A stretch of DNA of 64,000 bases from Paenibacillus sp. MBLB1832 (GCF_032271945.1 NZ_CP130319.1:2313001-2377000); one strand, 5' to 3'; numbered from the stretch's first letter, positions 1 through 8,651 are shown. The notes: a model not told the origin generated them from the letters alone. A program made the numbers and translations.

Positions 1-1
1 T

Positions 2-793
2 TATGGGTTTGACCGATTCGCAAGGGAGATCATTGGATCTGCCGTGCCATCGATGAAATATAAGCTGTTATATATCCGTAGGAATTTTAAATTGCATGAA
101 GACGATGAACGACTTCGTTATCTGCAATCTGCTGTGAAATTGATTAGTCATTTACAATCTCCAATGGAACGTGAACATTATCTCAAACAGCTAGCATCTG
201 AGTTCCCAGATTCCTCGTATGAAGCGATGAAGTTGGATCTTCATGAAATCTTGCTGCAGTCGGAAAAAAAACGGTGGGATGGGGATAATAAACCAATTCT
301 GTGGAATAATGTTATGAATAATGGGAGAACAGCGGAACGAACACGGAAAAAGACCCCCTCGTTACTACCAGCCTATCATAACGCCGAAAGGTTAATTTTG
401 GCTGTGATGATGCATGATCGTGACGTATGTGCGCACGTTGAAGCGCAATTGGGTGATCAGTTTAATGTTGAAGCTCACGCAGTCTTAGCTGCTTATTTAT
501 ATGCTTACTACGCTCAGTATGTAGAGCCCGATGCAAGCCGGTACATTGCCATGCTGCAAGACGAACAGCTGGAGAGCTTGGCAAGCTCCATCGTTATGAT
601 GGGAGCAGGCCATGGAATGAACGAACAAGTGATTGACGACTATATTCGCCAAATTCGTAAAGTTCCCATGCAAGAAGAAGTAGAACGCAAGAAAGAAGAA
701 CAAGTTCGCGCAGAACGCGCGGGCGACCATCTTAGAGCTGCACAAATAGCAATTGAAATTATTGCCCTAGAAAAACGGTTGAAGTCATCTTAG
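2..793 (+). CDS. dnaG: DNA primase, C-terminal part (partial, runs off the left edge)
   Basis: The reading frame is open from the first complete codon (base 2), so this is the 3' part of a longer gene. About 263 residues remain. They start with YGFDRFAREIIG and continue into a helical segment and the C-terminal region that in DnaG proteins contacts the DnaB helicase. DnaG synthesises RNA primers at the replication fork. The catalytic zinc-binding and Toprim domains lie upstream of the window and cannot be checked. The C-terminus is strongly charged (QEEVERKKEEQVRAERAG), as in Bacillales primases. It lies 37 bases upstream of the sigma factor gene, the classic dnaG-rpoD macromolecular-synthesis operon order, which supports the call more than sequence motifs do. 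Confidence 0.88.
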   Translation, partial: YGFDRFAREIIGSAVPSMKYKLLYIRRNFKLHEDDERLRYLQSAVKLISHLQSPMEREHYLKQLASEFPDSSYEAMKLDLHEILLQSEKKRWDGDNKPILWNNVMNNGRTAERTRKKTPSLLPAYHNAERLILAVMMHDRDVCAHVEAQLGDQFNVEAHAVLAAYLYAYYAQYVEPDASRYIAMLQDEQLESLASSIVMMGAGHGMNEQVIDDYIRQIRKVPMQEEVERKKEEQVRAERAGDHLRAAQIAIEIIALEKRLKSS

Positions 794-830
794 ATAGACT
801 GATATGACTAGGGAGGAGGGAGTCCGTACC

Positions 831-1946
831 ATGGCGAATGATCAGCGTACAGAACTAGAGACAGAATTAACCTTGGAACAGGTGAAAGACCAGCTTATCG
901 AACAAGGGAAGAAGCGGTCTTCACTTACTTACAAGGATATCATGGAGAAATTAGCTCCTTTTGATCAGGATCCTGAACAAATCGATGAGTTCTTTGAACA
1001 ACTTTCCGAGCAAGGGATCGATGTTGGGAACGAGTCCGATGATGATTCGATGAATCCAGAAGAAAACGAGCGCGACGAATTTAACTTCGATGATGATCTG
1101 GCTTTGCCGCCAGGGATTAAAATTAATGATCCTGTTCGGATGTACTTGAAGGAAATTGGGCGTGTACCGCTTCTCTCTGCGGAAGATGAAGTTGGATTGG
1201 CCAAGCGTATCGAGAACGGGGACGAAGAAGCCAAGCGTCGTTTGGCTGAAGCAAACTTAAGACTCGTTGTAAGTATCGCCAAACGTTATGTCGGGCGTGG
1301 CATGTTGTTTCTCGATTTGATTCAAGAAGGCAATATGGGTCTGATCAAAGCCGTTGAGAAATTTGATCATACCAAAGGGTATAAATTCAGTACCTATGCG
1401 ACCTGGTGGATTCGTCAAGCGATTACACGCGCAATTGCCGATCAAGCGAGAACGATTCGGATTCCGGTACATATGGTGGAAACAATTAATAAATTGATTC
1501 GTGTTTCCCGTCAATTGCTGCAAGAATTAGGGCGCGAACCGACGCCAGAAGAAATTGCTAAAGAGATGGATTTGAGCACAGATAAAGTTCGTGAAATCAT
1601 GAAAATCGCCCAAGAGCCTGTTTCCTTAGAAACTCCGATTGGTGAAGAAGATGATTCACATTTAGGGGATTTTATCGAGGATCAAGAGGCATTAGCACCT
1701 GCAGATGCAGCGGCATACGAGCTTCTGAAAGAACAGTTAGAAGATGTGCTTGATACGTTAACGGAAAGAGAAGAGAATGTGCTTCGCTTGCGTTTCGGAC
1801 TGGATGATGGACGTACAAGAACATTAGAAGAAGTAGGAAAAGTTTTCGGTGTTACGCGGGAACGGATTCGTCAAATTGAAGCGAAAGCGTTGCGCAAATT
1901 GAGACATCCTAGCCGTAGTAAACGATTGAAAGACTTTTTGGAATAA
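831..1946 (+). CDS. rpoD: Housekeeping RNA polymerase sigma factor SigA (sigma-70 group 1)
   Basis: The main vegetative sigma factor, directing RNA polymerase to TTGACA/TATAAT promoters. The 371-residue length matches Bacillus SigA. An acidic N-terminal region 1.1 is followed by region 1.2 ([19 protein letters not shown]), region 2 ([49 protein letters not shown]), region 3 ([13 protein letters not shown]) and region 4 with the -35-binding helix-turn-helix ([21 protein letters not shown]). The frame is open further upstream to an ATG at 804, but ATG 831 follows a strong GGGAGGAGGGAG ribosome binding site at the right distance and gives the conserved N-terminus [10 protein letters not shown]. 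It is followed by a good rho-independent terminator, so it is probably the last gene of the dnaG operon. Confidence 0.97.
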   Translation: MANDQRTELETELTLEQVKDQLIEQGKKRSSLTYKDIMEKLAPFDQDPEQIDEFFEQLSEQGIDVGNESDDDSMNPEENERDEFNFDDDLALPPGIKINDPVRMYLKEIGRVPLLSAEDEVGLAKRIENGDEEAKRRLAEANLRLVVSIAKRYVGRGMLFLDLIQEGNMGLIKAVEKFDHTKGYKFSTYATWWIRQAITRAIADQARTIRIPVHMVETINKLIRVSRQLLQELGREPTPEEIAKEMDLSTDKVREIMKIAQEPVSLETPIGEEDDSHLGDFIEDQEALAPADAAAYELLKEQLEDVLDTLTEREENVLRLRFGLDDGRTRTLEEVGKVFGVTRERIRQIEAKALRKLRHPSRSKRLKDFLE

Positions 1947-1960
1947 CATCGCTATGAGTG

Positions 1961-1991
1961 GGCCCTGCCAGATTCGGCGGGGTCTTTTTTT
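1961..1991 (+). terminator. Rho-independent terminator after rpoD
   Basis: Nine-base-pair stem (GGCCCTGCC with GGCGGGGTC, two G-U pairs), 6-nt loop, then seven T residues, 15 bases after the rpoD stop codon. Confidence 0.9.
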
Positions 1992-2065
1992 GCGATAATT
2001 TGTAAGATAGTCTAACATCTGCGAATGAAATCACCGATAATGTAGCTAGGAAGGTGAGCTATCTA

Positions 2066-2896
2066 ATGGATGCTGAGAAAAGAAAAATCATAGTAAGAGA
2101 AATTGATCACTGGCGAAGAAGTAAATTGCTTCCCGCGCAGTATTGTGATTTTCTATTAAATTTATATGTAGATGAAACGACAGAGAAACCAGCTTCAATC
2201 TTGGGTGTATCTTCAACTGCTGTGACAAACAGTTCTTGGAAAATATGGTTAAGCATTTTATCCATTGTAACTGCTCTTGCCTTATCTGCTCTTAATTTTA
2301 ACTCTTTTGGATTACCATTGCAAATTGGGATTTCGGCACTTTTTGTCATCATATGTTACTTCATTGCCAAGAGACAATTTGAACGGGCGCCGCTGCTTTC
2401 CTTTGTGTTTTGCGGTATCGCTTCAATTGCATTGTTGCTTCTTGGCATTTATATTATGAATCAAGCAGGCATTCAAGCTTCAACGACGTATGTGGGTTAT
2501 TTAGCTTTCTGTAGTTGTATTTGGTTATTTAATGGGTTAATTGCCCGTATGGCGATTTTTCAAATTTGCGGTTGGTTTGGACTTATTGCTACATATGGTT
2601 GGTTATTGATGCATAAGCTTACGCAAGCTTCTTGGTTTTCGCTTGAATTAAGTTGGCTTCCAGTGAGTGTTGTGCTTATATGGATGGCTTGGCTTGCACA
2701 TCATACGAATAAGCAAGCGGCAAGTGTGCTCATGCTAGTTGGAGGCTTGGTTTGGTTTATTCCAGAAGCCATGTCCTTCGTCATGGACGTAGAGATGAGC
2801 GCGAAAATGATTCAATTATCTTTTACAGCAAAATTAGTATCAGTAGGCGCGGCGTTATTTCTGCTGCGTAAAAAATGGGTAGAGTGGGTAATGTAG
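2066..2896 (+). CDS. Multi-pass membrane protein of unknown function
   Basis: About 276 residues. A soluble charged N-terminus (MDAEKRKIIVREIDHWRRSKLLPAQYCDFLLNLY) is followed by roughly eight hydrophobic segments from residue 60 to the C-terminus. The N-terminal pattern, a helical domain before a membrane region, recalls DUF2157-type proteins, but I cannot confirm that by reading. I chose ATG 2066 because AGGAAGGTGA sits 9 bases before it; a GTG at 2054 lies inside that ribosome binding site. The gene stands between rpoD and trmK, where several Paenibacillus genomes carry an uncharacterised membrane protein. It stops 3 bases before trmK, so the two are probably co-transcribed. Function unknown. 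Confidence 0.8.
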   Translation: MDAEKRKIIVREIDHWRRSKLLPAQYCDFLLNLYVDETTEKPASILGVSSTAVTNSSWKIWLSILSIVTALALSALNFNSFGLPLQIGISALFVIICYFIAKRQFERAPLLSFVFCGIASIALLLLGIYIMNQAGIQASTTYVGYLAFCSCIWLFNGLIARMAIFQICGWFGLIATYGWLLMHKLTQASWFSLELSWLPVSVVLIWMAWLAHHTNKQAASVLMLVGGLVWFIPEAMSFVMDVEMSAKMIQLSFTAKLVSVGAALFLLRKKWVEWVM

Positions 2897-2899
2897 CAT

Positions 2900-3664
2900 A
2901 TGGTGAAATTATCAAAAAGACTTCAAATGATTGCAGATCGCGTGCCTGTAGGTTCCAAGGTTGCTGATATAGGTTCCGATCATGCTTTGCTTCCGACGTA
3001 TTTAGCACAGAAGGGCCAAATCGTGTATGCGGTTGCGGGAGAGGTCAATCCAGGCCCGTATGAAGCAGCCAAGCGGCAAGTGATGGAAACGGGTTTATCT
3101 AAAATTATTCAGGTGCGATCTGGCGATGGACTTGCAGTAATCGAGGCGGGAGAAGTGAATGTCATCACGATCGCCGGTATGGGCGGCAGTCTGATGGCTA
3201 GCATTCTCGAGGCGGGCAAATCCAAGCTGGCAGGCGTTCAGCATCTCATTCTTCAGCCGAATGTGGGCGAAGAGCAAGTACGTCGTTGGTTATTGGAGAA
3301 CGGCTGGAAATTGACATCGGAAGTGATTTTAGAAGAAGATGGAAAGATCTATGAGATCTTAACAGCAGAAGCTGCGTCTGAAGCGGAAAAGCTTGAGCTT
3401 GAAGTACTGTATCAAACATGGCAAATCCCAGGCGGGGTTTGCGTAAACAAAGATCGCCTACTGTTGATGGGGCCTTACTTACTCAAAGAAGCAGCGGACA
3501 TCTGGTTTGTAAAATGGGAGAGCGAGCTGAAAAAGCTAGCGATGATCCAATCTCAGTTGAAACTGTCGAATACCGAGGCGTCCGTTGCCAAAGCGGAGCA
3601 AGTTAGTCAAGAGATCAGAGACATTAAGGAGGTTCTCGCTTGCTTGCAAAAGGTCAAACCGTAA
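2900..3664 (+). CDS. trmK: tRNA (adenine(22)-N1)-methyltransferase TrmK
   Basis: A cytoplasmic SAM-dependent enzyme that methylates N1 of A22 in the D-loop of some tRNAs. The 254-residue protein begins MVKLSKRLQMIADRVPVGSKVADIGSDHALLPTYL; VADIGSDHALLPTYL is the family's SAM-binding motif I. ITIAGMGGSLMASIL (about residues 87-101) and LQPNVGEEQVRRWL follow as in the B. subtilis YqfN family. The C-terminal 40 residues form a predicted coiled coil (ELKKLAMIQSQLKLSNTEASVAKA), also a family trait. Its end overlaps the start of the Nif3-like gene by 25 bases, as in other Bacillales, which implies translational coupling. Confidence 0.93.
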   Translation: MVKLSKRLQMIADRVPVGSKVADIGSDHALLPTYLAQKGQIVYAVAGEVNPGPYEAAKRQVMETGLSKIIQVRSGDGLAVIEAGEVNVITIAGMGGSLMASILEAGKSKLAGVQHLILQPNVGEEQVRRWLLENGWKLTSEVILEEDGKIYEILTAEAASEAEKLELEVLYQTWQIPGGVCVNKDRLLLMGPYLLKEAADIWFVKWESELKKLAMIQSQLKLSNTEASVAKAEQVSQEIRDIKEVLACLQKVKP

Positions 3665-4749
3665 TTCAAATGTTTGAACAGTTAGCTCCCAAGCATTATG
3701 CCATGGAAGGTGACAAAATTGGCTTACAATTAGGCACCCTTCAAAAGGATATTACCAAGGTTCTAATCGCGCTGGATGTGACAGATGCGGTCGTTGATGA
3801 AGCGATTGACGTCGGGGCCAACTTAATCATCGCACATCATGCGATCATTTTTCGGCCCCTTGCACACCTCCAGACGGAAACGCCAGCAGGTCGCTTATAT
3901 GAGAAATTGATTAAACATGACATCGCGGTCTATATTGCACATACGAATCTCGATGTGGCTGAAGGCGGTGTGAATGATTTATTAGCTAATCAGCTGGGCT
4001 TAACGGATTTGGCACATCTGGAAGATGTGCATACGGAGAAGCTGCAAAAGCTGGTCGTGTTCGTTCCTGAGACGCATCACGAGGCGGTGCTGGACGCGTT
4101 GTTTAAGGCTGGAGCTGGCGGTATCGGTCAGTACGGCTCCTGCAGTTTCAACATCCCCGGCACGGGAACGTTCCTGCCGCAGGAAGGAGCAAACCCGTTT
4201 ATCGGGGAAGTCGGGAAGCTGGAACGCGTACAAGAGGTACGCGTGGAGACGATCGTAACCGCGAGCGTACAGCGCAAAGCGGTTACTGCAATGTTGAAGG
4301 CCCACCCCTACGAGGAGGTGGCCTATGACCTCTACCCGATGGACCTGAAGGGTAGAGTGTTCGGTTTGGGCCGCGTGGGTAAGCTGCCCGCGGTTATGAC
4401 GCTTCGCGAGCTCACGGAGCACGCGAAGGCGGTGTTCGACGTGCCGACGGTGCGCGTCGTCGGCGATCTGGCACGGCCCATCCGCAAGGTGGCAGTGCTG
4501 GGGGGCTCTGGCGGCCGCTACGTGCGGCACGCCATCTTTGCTGGCGCCGATGTGCTGGTCACCGGCGACATTGACTACCACACTGCGCACGATGCGCTCG
4601 CAGCGGGGATCGCTCTCCTCGACGTGGGGCATAACGTCGAGAAGGTCATGAAGCGCGGCGTCGCAGACTACCTCGCCGCGCAGCTCGCCAAGACAGATAC
4701 GCAAGTCCTGGCATCTGCCCTTGAAACAGAACCGTTCCAGTTCGTATAA
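3640..4749 (+). CDS. Nif3-like dinuclear metal centre protein (YqfO/NIF3 family)
   Basis: A 369-residue member of the NIF3 (GTP cyclohydrolase I type 2-like) family, which binds two metal ions per subunit and forms a toroidal hexamer; its physiological substrate is unsettled. Metal-ligand regions are visible: IIAHHAIIFRPL near residue 66, AHTNLDVAEGG near 103, and DIDYHTAHDAL and DVGHNVEKV in the C-terminal half. The central insert, about residues 130-235 (KLVVFVPETHHEAVLDALFKAGAGGIG...AHPYEEVAYDLYPM), is the PII/CutA-like domain typical of longer Bacillales homologues. Start: TTG 3640 with AAGGAGG seven bases upstream, inside trmK; the next ATG (3670) has no comparable site. The 3' half, from about 4080, is clearly richer in G+C than its neighbours. 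Confidence 0.92.
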   Translation: MLAKGQTVIQMFEQLAPKHYAMEGDKIGLQLGTLQKDITKVLIALDVTDAVVDEAIDVGANLIIAHHAIIFRPLAHLQTETPAGRLYEKLIKHDIAVYIAHTNLDVAEGGVNDLLANQLGLTDLAHLEDVHTEKLQKLVVFVPETHHEAVLDALFKAGAGGIGQYGSCSFNIPGTGTFLPQEGANPFIGEVGKLERVQEVRVETIVTASVQRKAVTAMLKAHPYEEVAYDLYPMDLKGRVFGLGRVGKLPAVMTLRELTEHAKAVFDVPTVRVVGDLARPIRKVAVLGGSGGRYVRHAIFAGADVLVTGDIDYHTAHDALAAGIALLDVGHNVEKVMKRGVADYLAAQLAKTDTQVLASALETEPFQFV

Positions 4750-4791
4750 ACGCCTTCTCATCGAATTGGTAATCGAGGAAACGATCCTATG

Positions 4792-4820
4792 TTGTAATTC
4801 GAAGACATTCCTAGTATACT
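4792..4820 (+). promoter_or_regulatory. Sigma-A promoter of rnpB
   Basis: TTGTAA (4792-4797), a 17-bp spacer and TATACT (4815-4820). Transcription would begin around 4827, just before the P1 helix of the RNase P RNA. Confidence 0.8.
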
Positions 4821-4832
4821 AGCTCTTGCACT

Positions 4833-5247
4833 GGAAAGTTTGACAGACAATCGCTGGCTATGGGTAAGCCATAGCGAGAGGAAAGTCCGGGCTCCACAAG
4901 GCAGGGTGCTGGATAACGTCCAGTCAACGCGAGTTGAAGGATAGGGCCACAGAAATGGACCGCCGATGGCTTGAAATATAGCACAGGCAAGGGTGGAACC
5001 GTGGTGTAAGAGACCACGAGGTTCTATGGTGACATAGATCCTGGTAAACCCCACTTGGAGCAAGACCTAATGGAACGCTAGCCGCTTTCGAGGCGGCAGT
5101 CTTCGCCTGAGACGCGTTCGGGTTGGTCGCTTGAGCTGTTCAGCAATGTACAGCCTAGATAGATGATTGTCGCTTCCATAGTGGCAGGGGATCAGACGCC
5201 CGTTATGACCACAGGAAGTACAGAACCCGGCTTACGGCAAACTTTCC
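4833..5247 (+). ncRNA. rnpB: RNase P RNA, Bacillus (B) type
   Basis: The catalytic RNA of ribonuclease P, which trims tRNA 5' leaders. Ends are set by the perfect P1 pairing GGAAAGTTTG (4833-4842) with CAAACTTTCC (5238-5247). The conserved core GAGGAAAGTCCGGGC follows P1 and the mirror element AGTACAGAACCCGGCTTA precedes the 3' end. The length, about 415 nt, and the internal arrangement fit the B type of Bacillales. It has its own promoter and terminator. Protein-like reading frames across it are incidental. Confidence 0.97.
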
Positions 5248-5259
5248 ATTCAGTCGGTT

Positions 5260-5290
5260 AACCCGCAAGGCTTAGGCTTTGCGGGTTTTG
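5260..5290 (+). terminator. Terminator of rnpB
   Basis: Twelve-base-pair stem (AACCCGCAAGGC with GCTTTGCGGGTT, two G-U pairs), TTAG loop and a short T run, 12 bases after the mature RNA end. Confidence 0.85.
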
Positions 5291-5482
5291 CTATTGTATT
5301 AAAAAACTCCATTTCCAACGGTAGTGCGAATTCACCGCACATTAAGACCCTCATGGACCGCGAATTCATGAGCAAGGAGCATTGCATTAACGGCAGAAAG
5401 AGGTATTAATGTTTCAAATCCTGCCTGTAGCAGAGAACTCGCTTGGTATGCATTGTCCACCTAGCCTGTCCACTCTACCTAA
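5291..5482 (+). other. Gene-free stretch between rnpB and the palindrome array
   Basis: No supported gene. One frame stays open from about 5303 to a TAA at 5409 and ends with the peptide MDREFMSKEHCINGRKRY, but it has no ribosome binding site or promoter. It could be a decayed 3' coding remnant; I do not recognise it. Confidence 0.4.
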
Positions 5483-5877
5483 CACTGGATAATCTATCGT
5501 GAGTGAACAAGTCAGATTCCCCGCACATTCCCCGCACCCAATTACTGAAGCTGGATAATCCAGCCTAAGTATGCTTGTTCTAGCTAGCCCACCTGCCTGA
5601 CGCTGGATTATCCAACGTTGAACAAGTCAGATTCCCCGCTCCCATCGCTGAAGCTGGATAGTCCAGCTTTAGTATGCTTGTTCTAGCTAGCCCACCTGCC
5701 AGACGCTGGATAATCCAACGTTGAACGGACCAGATTCCCTGCTCCCTATCGCTGAGGCTGGATAATCCAGCCTTAGTATGCTTGTTCTAGCTAGCCCACC
5801 TGCCAGACGCTGGATAATCCAACGTTGAACGGACCAGACTCCCCGCTCCCATCGCTGAAGCTGGATTATCCAGCCTT
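5483..5877. repeat. Tandem array of 103-104 bp units, each with two TGGATWATCCA palindromes
   Basis: Three good units (start points 5601, 5704 and 5808, the last cut short) plus a diverged 118-bp first unit from 5483. Each unit holds palindrome A (cgctggataatccaacg) and palindrome B (gctggataatccagc, 7-bp perfect arms around one central A or T). Centres lie at about 5557, 5609, 5660, 5712, 5764, 5816 and 5867, so successive spacings are 52, 51, 52, 52, 52 and 51 bp; a degenerate copy is centred at 5491. The two alternating spacers are also conserved; one contains CTTGTTCTAGCTAGCCCACC. Arm separation of a single base argues against RNA hairpins and for a DNA-level palindrome. Not coding in any frame. 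Confidence 0.93.
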
Positions 5878-5944
5878 CACACCTTAAGCCCCTTTTTGGG
5901 CTTTAACGGCTAAAAGGGCGCTATTGATCAACAATTAAAGTTAA

Positions 5945-5981
5945 ACGACCTCAGTCCCATGGAATTCAGGGCTGAGGTCGT
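5945..5981. terminator. Hairpin downstream of the subtilase gene, possible terminator
   Basis: CGACCTCAG(T)CCC pairs with GGGCTGAGGTCG around a 10-nt loop. It lies about 140 bases beyond the stop of the minus-strand protease gene, whose transcript would run into TTTAACTTT after the stem. The T tracts on both sides are weak. Confidence 0.45.
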
Positions 5982-6119
5982 ATAACTGACTTTTAATTTT
6001 TGTACTGTCTATTGAGAGGGAAGTTCATGGGATGTACACCTAATTTTATGCATTTCACCGACATCTTACCAAGCATACTTCCTAGGCACCAAATGCAGTT
6101 GACGGGCCAAATCCGACGG

Positions 6120-7946
6120 CTAATAGGAGAATGGCGGTGTTGTTTGCTTCGCCATTTGAATGGCTTTTACGACATCTATGAGGCCGTAGCCAAAATATTT
6201 ATCATGACCCACATCGCCAAGATCCTGGGCGGATTTTCGCATGATCTCATATACTTCTGTGTTTTTGAGATTTGGGTTGGCGGAACGAATTAATGCTGCC
6301 AGTGCCGTCACATGCGGACTCGCCATGGATGTACCTGATAATGCCGCATATTGGTTATTGGGATACGTGCTGGCGATGCTAACGCCTGGTGCCGTGACAT
6401 CGATGTAGTCCCCATAATTGGAAAAGGGAGCTTTCTCATTCTTAGAATCGCTAGCGGCGACCGCGAATACCTCTGGATAAGCTGCTGGATAACCAGGCTG
6501 CTCGGTGTTATCATTGCCGCTAGCCGCGATTAAGGCTACATCCTTGTCAAACGCATATTGAATCGCATCGTGTAGGAAGCCTGAATCTGCGTAGTTGCCA
6601 AGACTTAAATTCATTACCTTTGCGCCGTGATCAGTCGCCCATATGATGCCTTGCGCTACGGAATACGTGCTGCCAGCGCCAGTCTGGTCGAGCACTTTGA
6701 CAGGCAGTACCTTGTTATACCAAGTCATGCCAGCTACACCTAGCTCATTGTTAACGAGCGCGGCAATGACGCCTGTCACATGAGTACCGTGCCCAACATC
6801 ATCTTGTGGCGAAGAATTGGCGCTGATCACATTGTAACCAGGCAATAATTGCCCTTGTAAGTCGGGATGTTGCAAATCAACCCCAGTATCCACAACGGCG
6901 ACGATCACATCATTCGCACCGCGGCTTAGCTGCCAGCCTTGCGTAGTTTCAATGAGCGGCAAATTCCATTGGTATCTCTGAAATAAGTTATCATTTGGTA
7001 TAAAATTCGTAGAGATAGGTGTTGAACTGGAATCTGTAACAGTTGTATCTAGAGCAGGATCGACATCATTTGTCATATATAGAAAATGAGGTTCCACATA
7101 TGCGACATTCCATTTGTTGAAATAAGACATTAACGCTTTGGCATCCATGCCTTCCGTTCGGAATACATACGTATATCCTAGCTTTTGAGAGGAAATGGCT
7201 TTAATCTCCGATTTGATCTGCTGAAGCTGCGCTTCGGTAGGGTCGGTCTTAAAACGAACAACGACTTCGTTTTGGTGATAATGGCTTGTTCCTTGATTAT
7301 CCTCAGGATGATCAACGACTTTATCTTTTAATGTATTCGTATCTACGGATTCTACTTTCCATCGATGTTCACTTGGATAAGGTTCGAGTCGTAAATTTTT
7401 CATTTGATGATCGGTGACCGATGCTAAGACATCTTGATGAATAACTCCAATAAGAGATGAATCATCCTTAGTCGATGGAGTCCCTTGGACAAAATAAACT
7501 TGTTTGCCTGCCCCAAATTTCGGGGATTGATAGGATTTGCCTGCATCCACAGCAGCTTTCGCTTCTTTCAGATAGGCCATTGCCTGATCCTTATTGGCTG
7601 CTGGCACATCACCGGATTTAATTCCCTGCTCCCAAGGTTGAGACCGTTTCGACCAAATGAGGACATCCATTTTCTCGTGATGCTCGCGCATATTTTTCAG
7701 CACATTCGTCACTGGCGCACCGCTTTCAATGTCATGTAGCATCCGGGTATAATCAATAGAGCATTGGCTTCTGCATAGTTCATCGGTTAGTTTGACATCC
7801 TGTTCCAATAGGGCAAGTTTGGACGTTGTTTCATACTTCGCACTATAGACCTCAGGTCCAGGTTTGGTGCGATGCGAGGTATGATGGGGGAAAAGAAATA
7901 TGCCCAAGCCAAGCGCAACGGCAAGGGTAGAGAGAAAACGCCACAT
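6120..7946 (-). CDS. Secreted S8 family serine peptidase (subtilisin-like) with a long N-terminal region
   Basis: A 608-residue subtilase. An N-terminal hydrophobic signal or anchor segment (WRFLSTLAVALGLGIFLF, about residues 2-19) precedes an unusual 190-residue region, then a propeptide-like segment (VVVRFKTDPTEAQLQQIK, about 228-290; VAYVEPHFLY is typical of its end). The catalytic domain from about 325 has Asp353 (VVDTGVDLQHPDL), His386 (GHGTHVTGVIAA), oxyanion Asn478 (AASGND) and nucleophile Ser540 (GTSMASPHV), so all catalytic residues are present. No C-terminal accessory domain. ATG 7946 has AGGAGGG seven bases before it. The gene is divergent from the YpuI-like gene and alone in its operon. 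Probable role: extracellular or wall-associated protein degradation; substrate unknown. The N-terminal region carries a CxxxC pair (Cys58, Cys62). Confidence 0.93.
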   Translation of the reverse strand: MWRFLSTLAVALGLGIFLFPHHTSHRTKPGPEVYSAKYETTSKLALLEQDVKLTDELCRSQCSIDYTRMLHDIESGAPVTNVLKNMREHHEKMDVLIWSKRSQPWEQGIKSGDVPAANKDQAMAYLKEAKAAVDAGKSYQSPKFGAGKQVYFVQGTPSTKDDSSLIGVIHQDVLASVTDHQMKNLRLEPYPSEHRWKVESVDTNTLKDKVVDHPEDNQGTSHYHQNEVVVRFKTDPTEAQLQQIKSEIKAISSQKLGYTYVFRTEGMDAKALMSYFNKWNVAYVEPHFLYMTNDVDPALDTTVTDSSSTPISTNFIPNDNLFQRYQWNLPLIETTQGWQLSRGANDVIVAVVDTGVDLQHPDLQGQLLPGYNVISANSSPQDDVGHGTHVTGVIAALVNNELGVAGMTWYNKVLPVKVLDQTGAGSTYSVAQGIIWATDHGAKVMNLSLGNYADSGFLHDAIQYAFDKDVALIAASGNDNTEQPGYPAAYPEVFAVAASDSKNEKAPFSNYGDYIDVTAPGVSIASTYPNNQYAALSGTSMASPHVTALAALIRSANPNLKNTEVYEIMRKSAQDLGDVGHDKYFGYGLIDVVKAIQMAKQTTPPFSY

Positions 7947-8126
7947 AGTCAGACCCTCCTAGTTACTTCAAATGAAATGGCTGCTCGTCATAGAAAAACA
8001 AGTTAACTAAGGTTAGGGTTAGGCGAGCGGGAATGTTTTATACATGGTAAGAGGTGTTTTACATATACCATCTCGGGAACATTTATGGTAGGATAGAAGT
8101 AGCGCAATTATAGGAGGTCTTCTTAC

Positions 8127-8627
8127 ATGGCTGTTTTTAATGTGAAAAATATTTGTGATTCCACGCGTACTAAGCTCAAAGAAACGACGGCCAAAATGGA
8201 GCTGTTTCTTAATCAACATTCTCTCTCTCAGTTAAATGTGGAAAATGATCCTGCAATGGATGAATTTTACCGCGGATATTTGCAGGACACTCGTCATTTG
8301 CTAGTTTTCTGTGAAGTTGCTTATGAGAAATTAGGCGTGAGCTTGAGACGCCCTACATTCAATGTTGATTTTTCGGAAAAAGTGCTCTACGAGGTATATC
8401 ATACATGTGTTAATGCCTTCTTCTATCCGAAAAATGAGTGTTACTCGGAAGACGGACGTTACGCTTACACAGGCCAAGACGCAATCCGTTTTCGCAAAAA
8501 ACCATCTCGTGAAGTTCGTGATTTAACGATTGAATTATCCAAGATCTTTGAAGAGCTTCGTGAAGATCTTGCTTACTACGAGACAGATTACATTACACAA
8601 CGCCGTATGCAAGGCGAAAAAGTTTAA
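8127..8627 (+). CDS. YpuI family protein (DUF3907)
   Basis: A 166-residue, probably cytoplasmic, helical protein without signal peptide or membrane segment. The central pattern YEVYHTCVNAFFYPKNECYSEDGRYAYTGQDAIRF and the end LREDLAYYETDYITQ resemble what I recall of Bacillus YpuI, a small protein of unknown function. The start ATG 8127 has ATAGGAGGT 8-9 bases upstream. Monocistronic: a terminator follows 24 bases after the stop. Family assignment is by memory of the motif only; function unknown. Confidence 0.72.
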   Translation: MAVFNVKNICDSTRTKLKETTAKMELFLNQHSLSQLNVENDPAMDEFYRGYLQDTRHLLVFCEVAYEKLGVSLRRPTFNVDFSEKVLYEVYHTCVNAFFYPKNECYSEDGRYAYTGQDAIRFRKKPSREVRDLTIELSKIFEELREDLAYYETDYITQRRMQGEKV

Positions 8628-8651
8628 TACAAATCATACTAATCAGACTAC

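Noticed and set aside
4000-4761. 253-codon minus-strand ORF opposite the nif3-like gene
   Set aside because: A GC-rich shadow frame opposite a well-conserved gene; Arg/His-rich composition and no ribosome binding site.
4758-5063. Minus-strand ORFs of 68 and 101 codons across the RNase P RNA
   Set aside because: They overlap the conserved structured RNA, lack ribosome binding sites and have no recognisable protein features.
5303-5411. Open frame ending MDREFMSKEHCINGRKRY downstream of rnpB
   Set aside because: No start codon with a ribosome binding site, no promoter, and only 18 codons after its first ATG. Possibly a decayed gene end, but not supportable as a gene.
5483-5877. Palindrome array read as a CRISPR array
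   Set aside because: Repeat units are 103-104 bp with conserved spacers, the palindrome is 15-17 bp, and no cas genes are present. Spacers in a CRISPR array would be unique.
8041-8100. Imperfect repeats GTTTTATACATGGTA and GTTTTACATATACCA between the protease and YpuI-like genes
   Set aside because: Only partial similarity, no clear palindrome, and no promoter with two good boxes could be fixed nearby on either strand.
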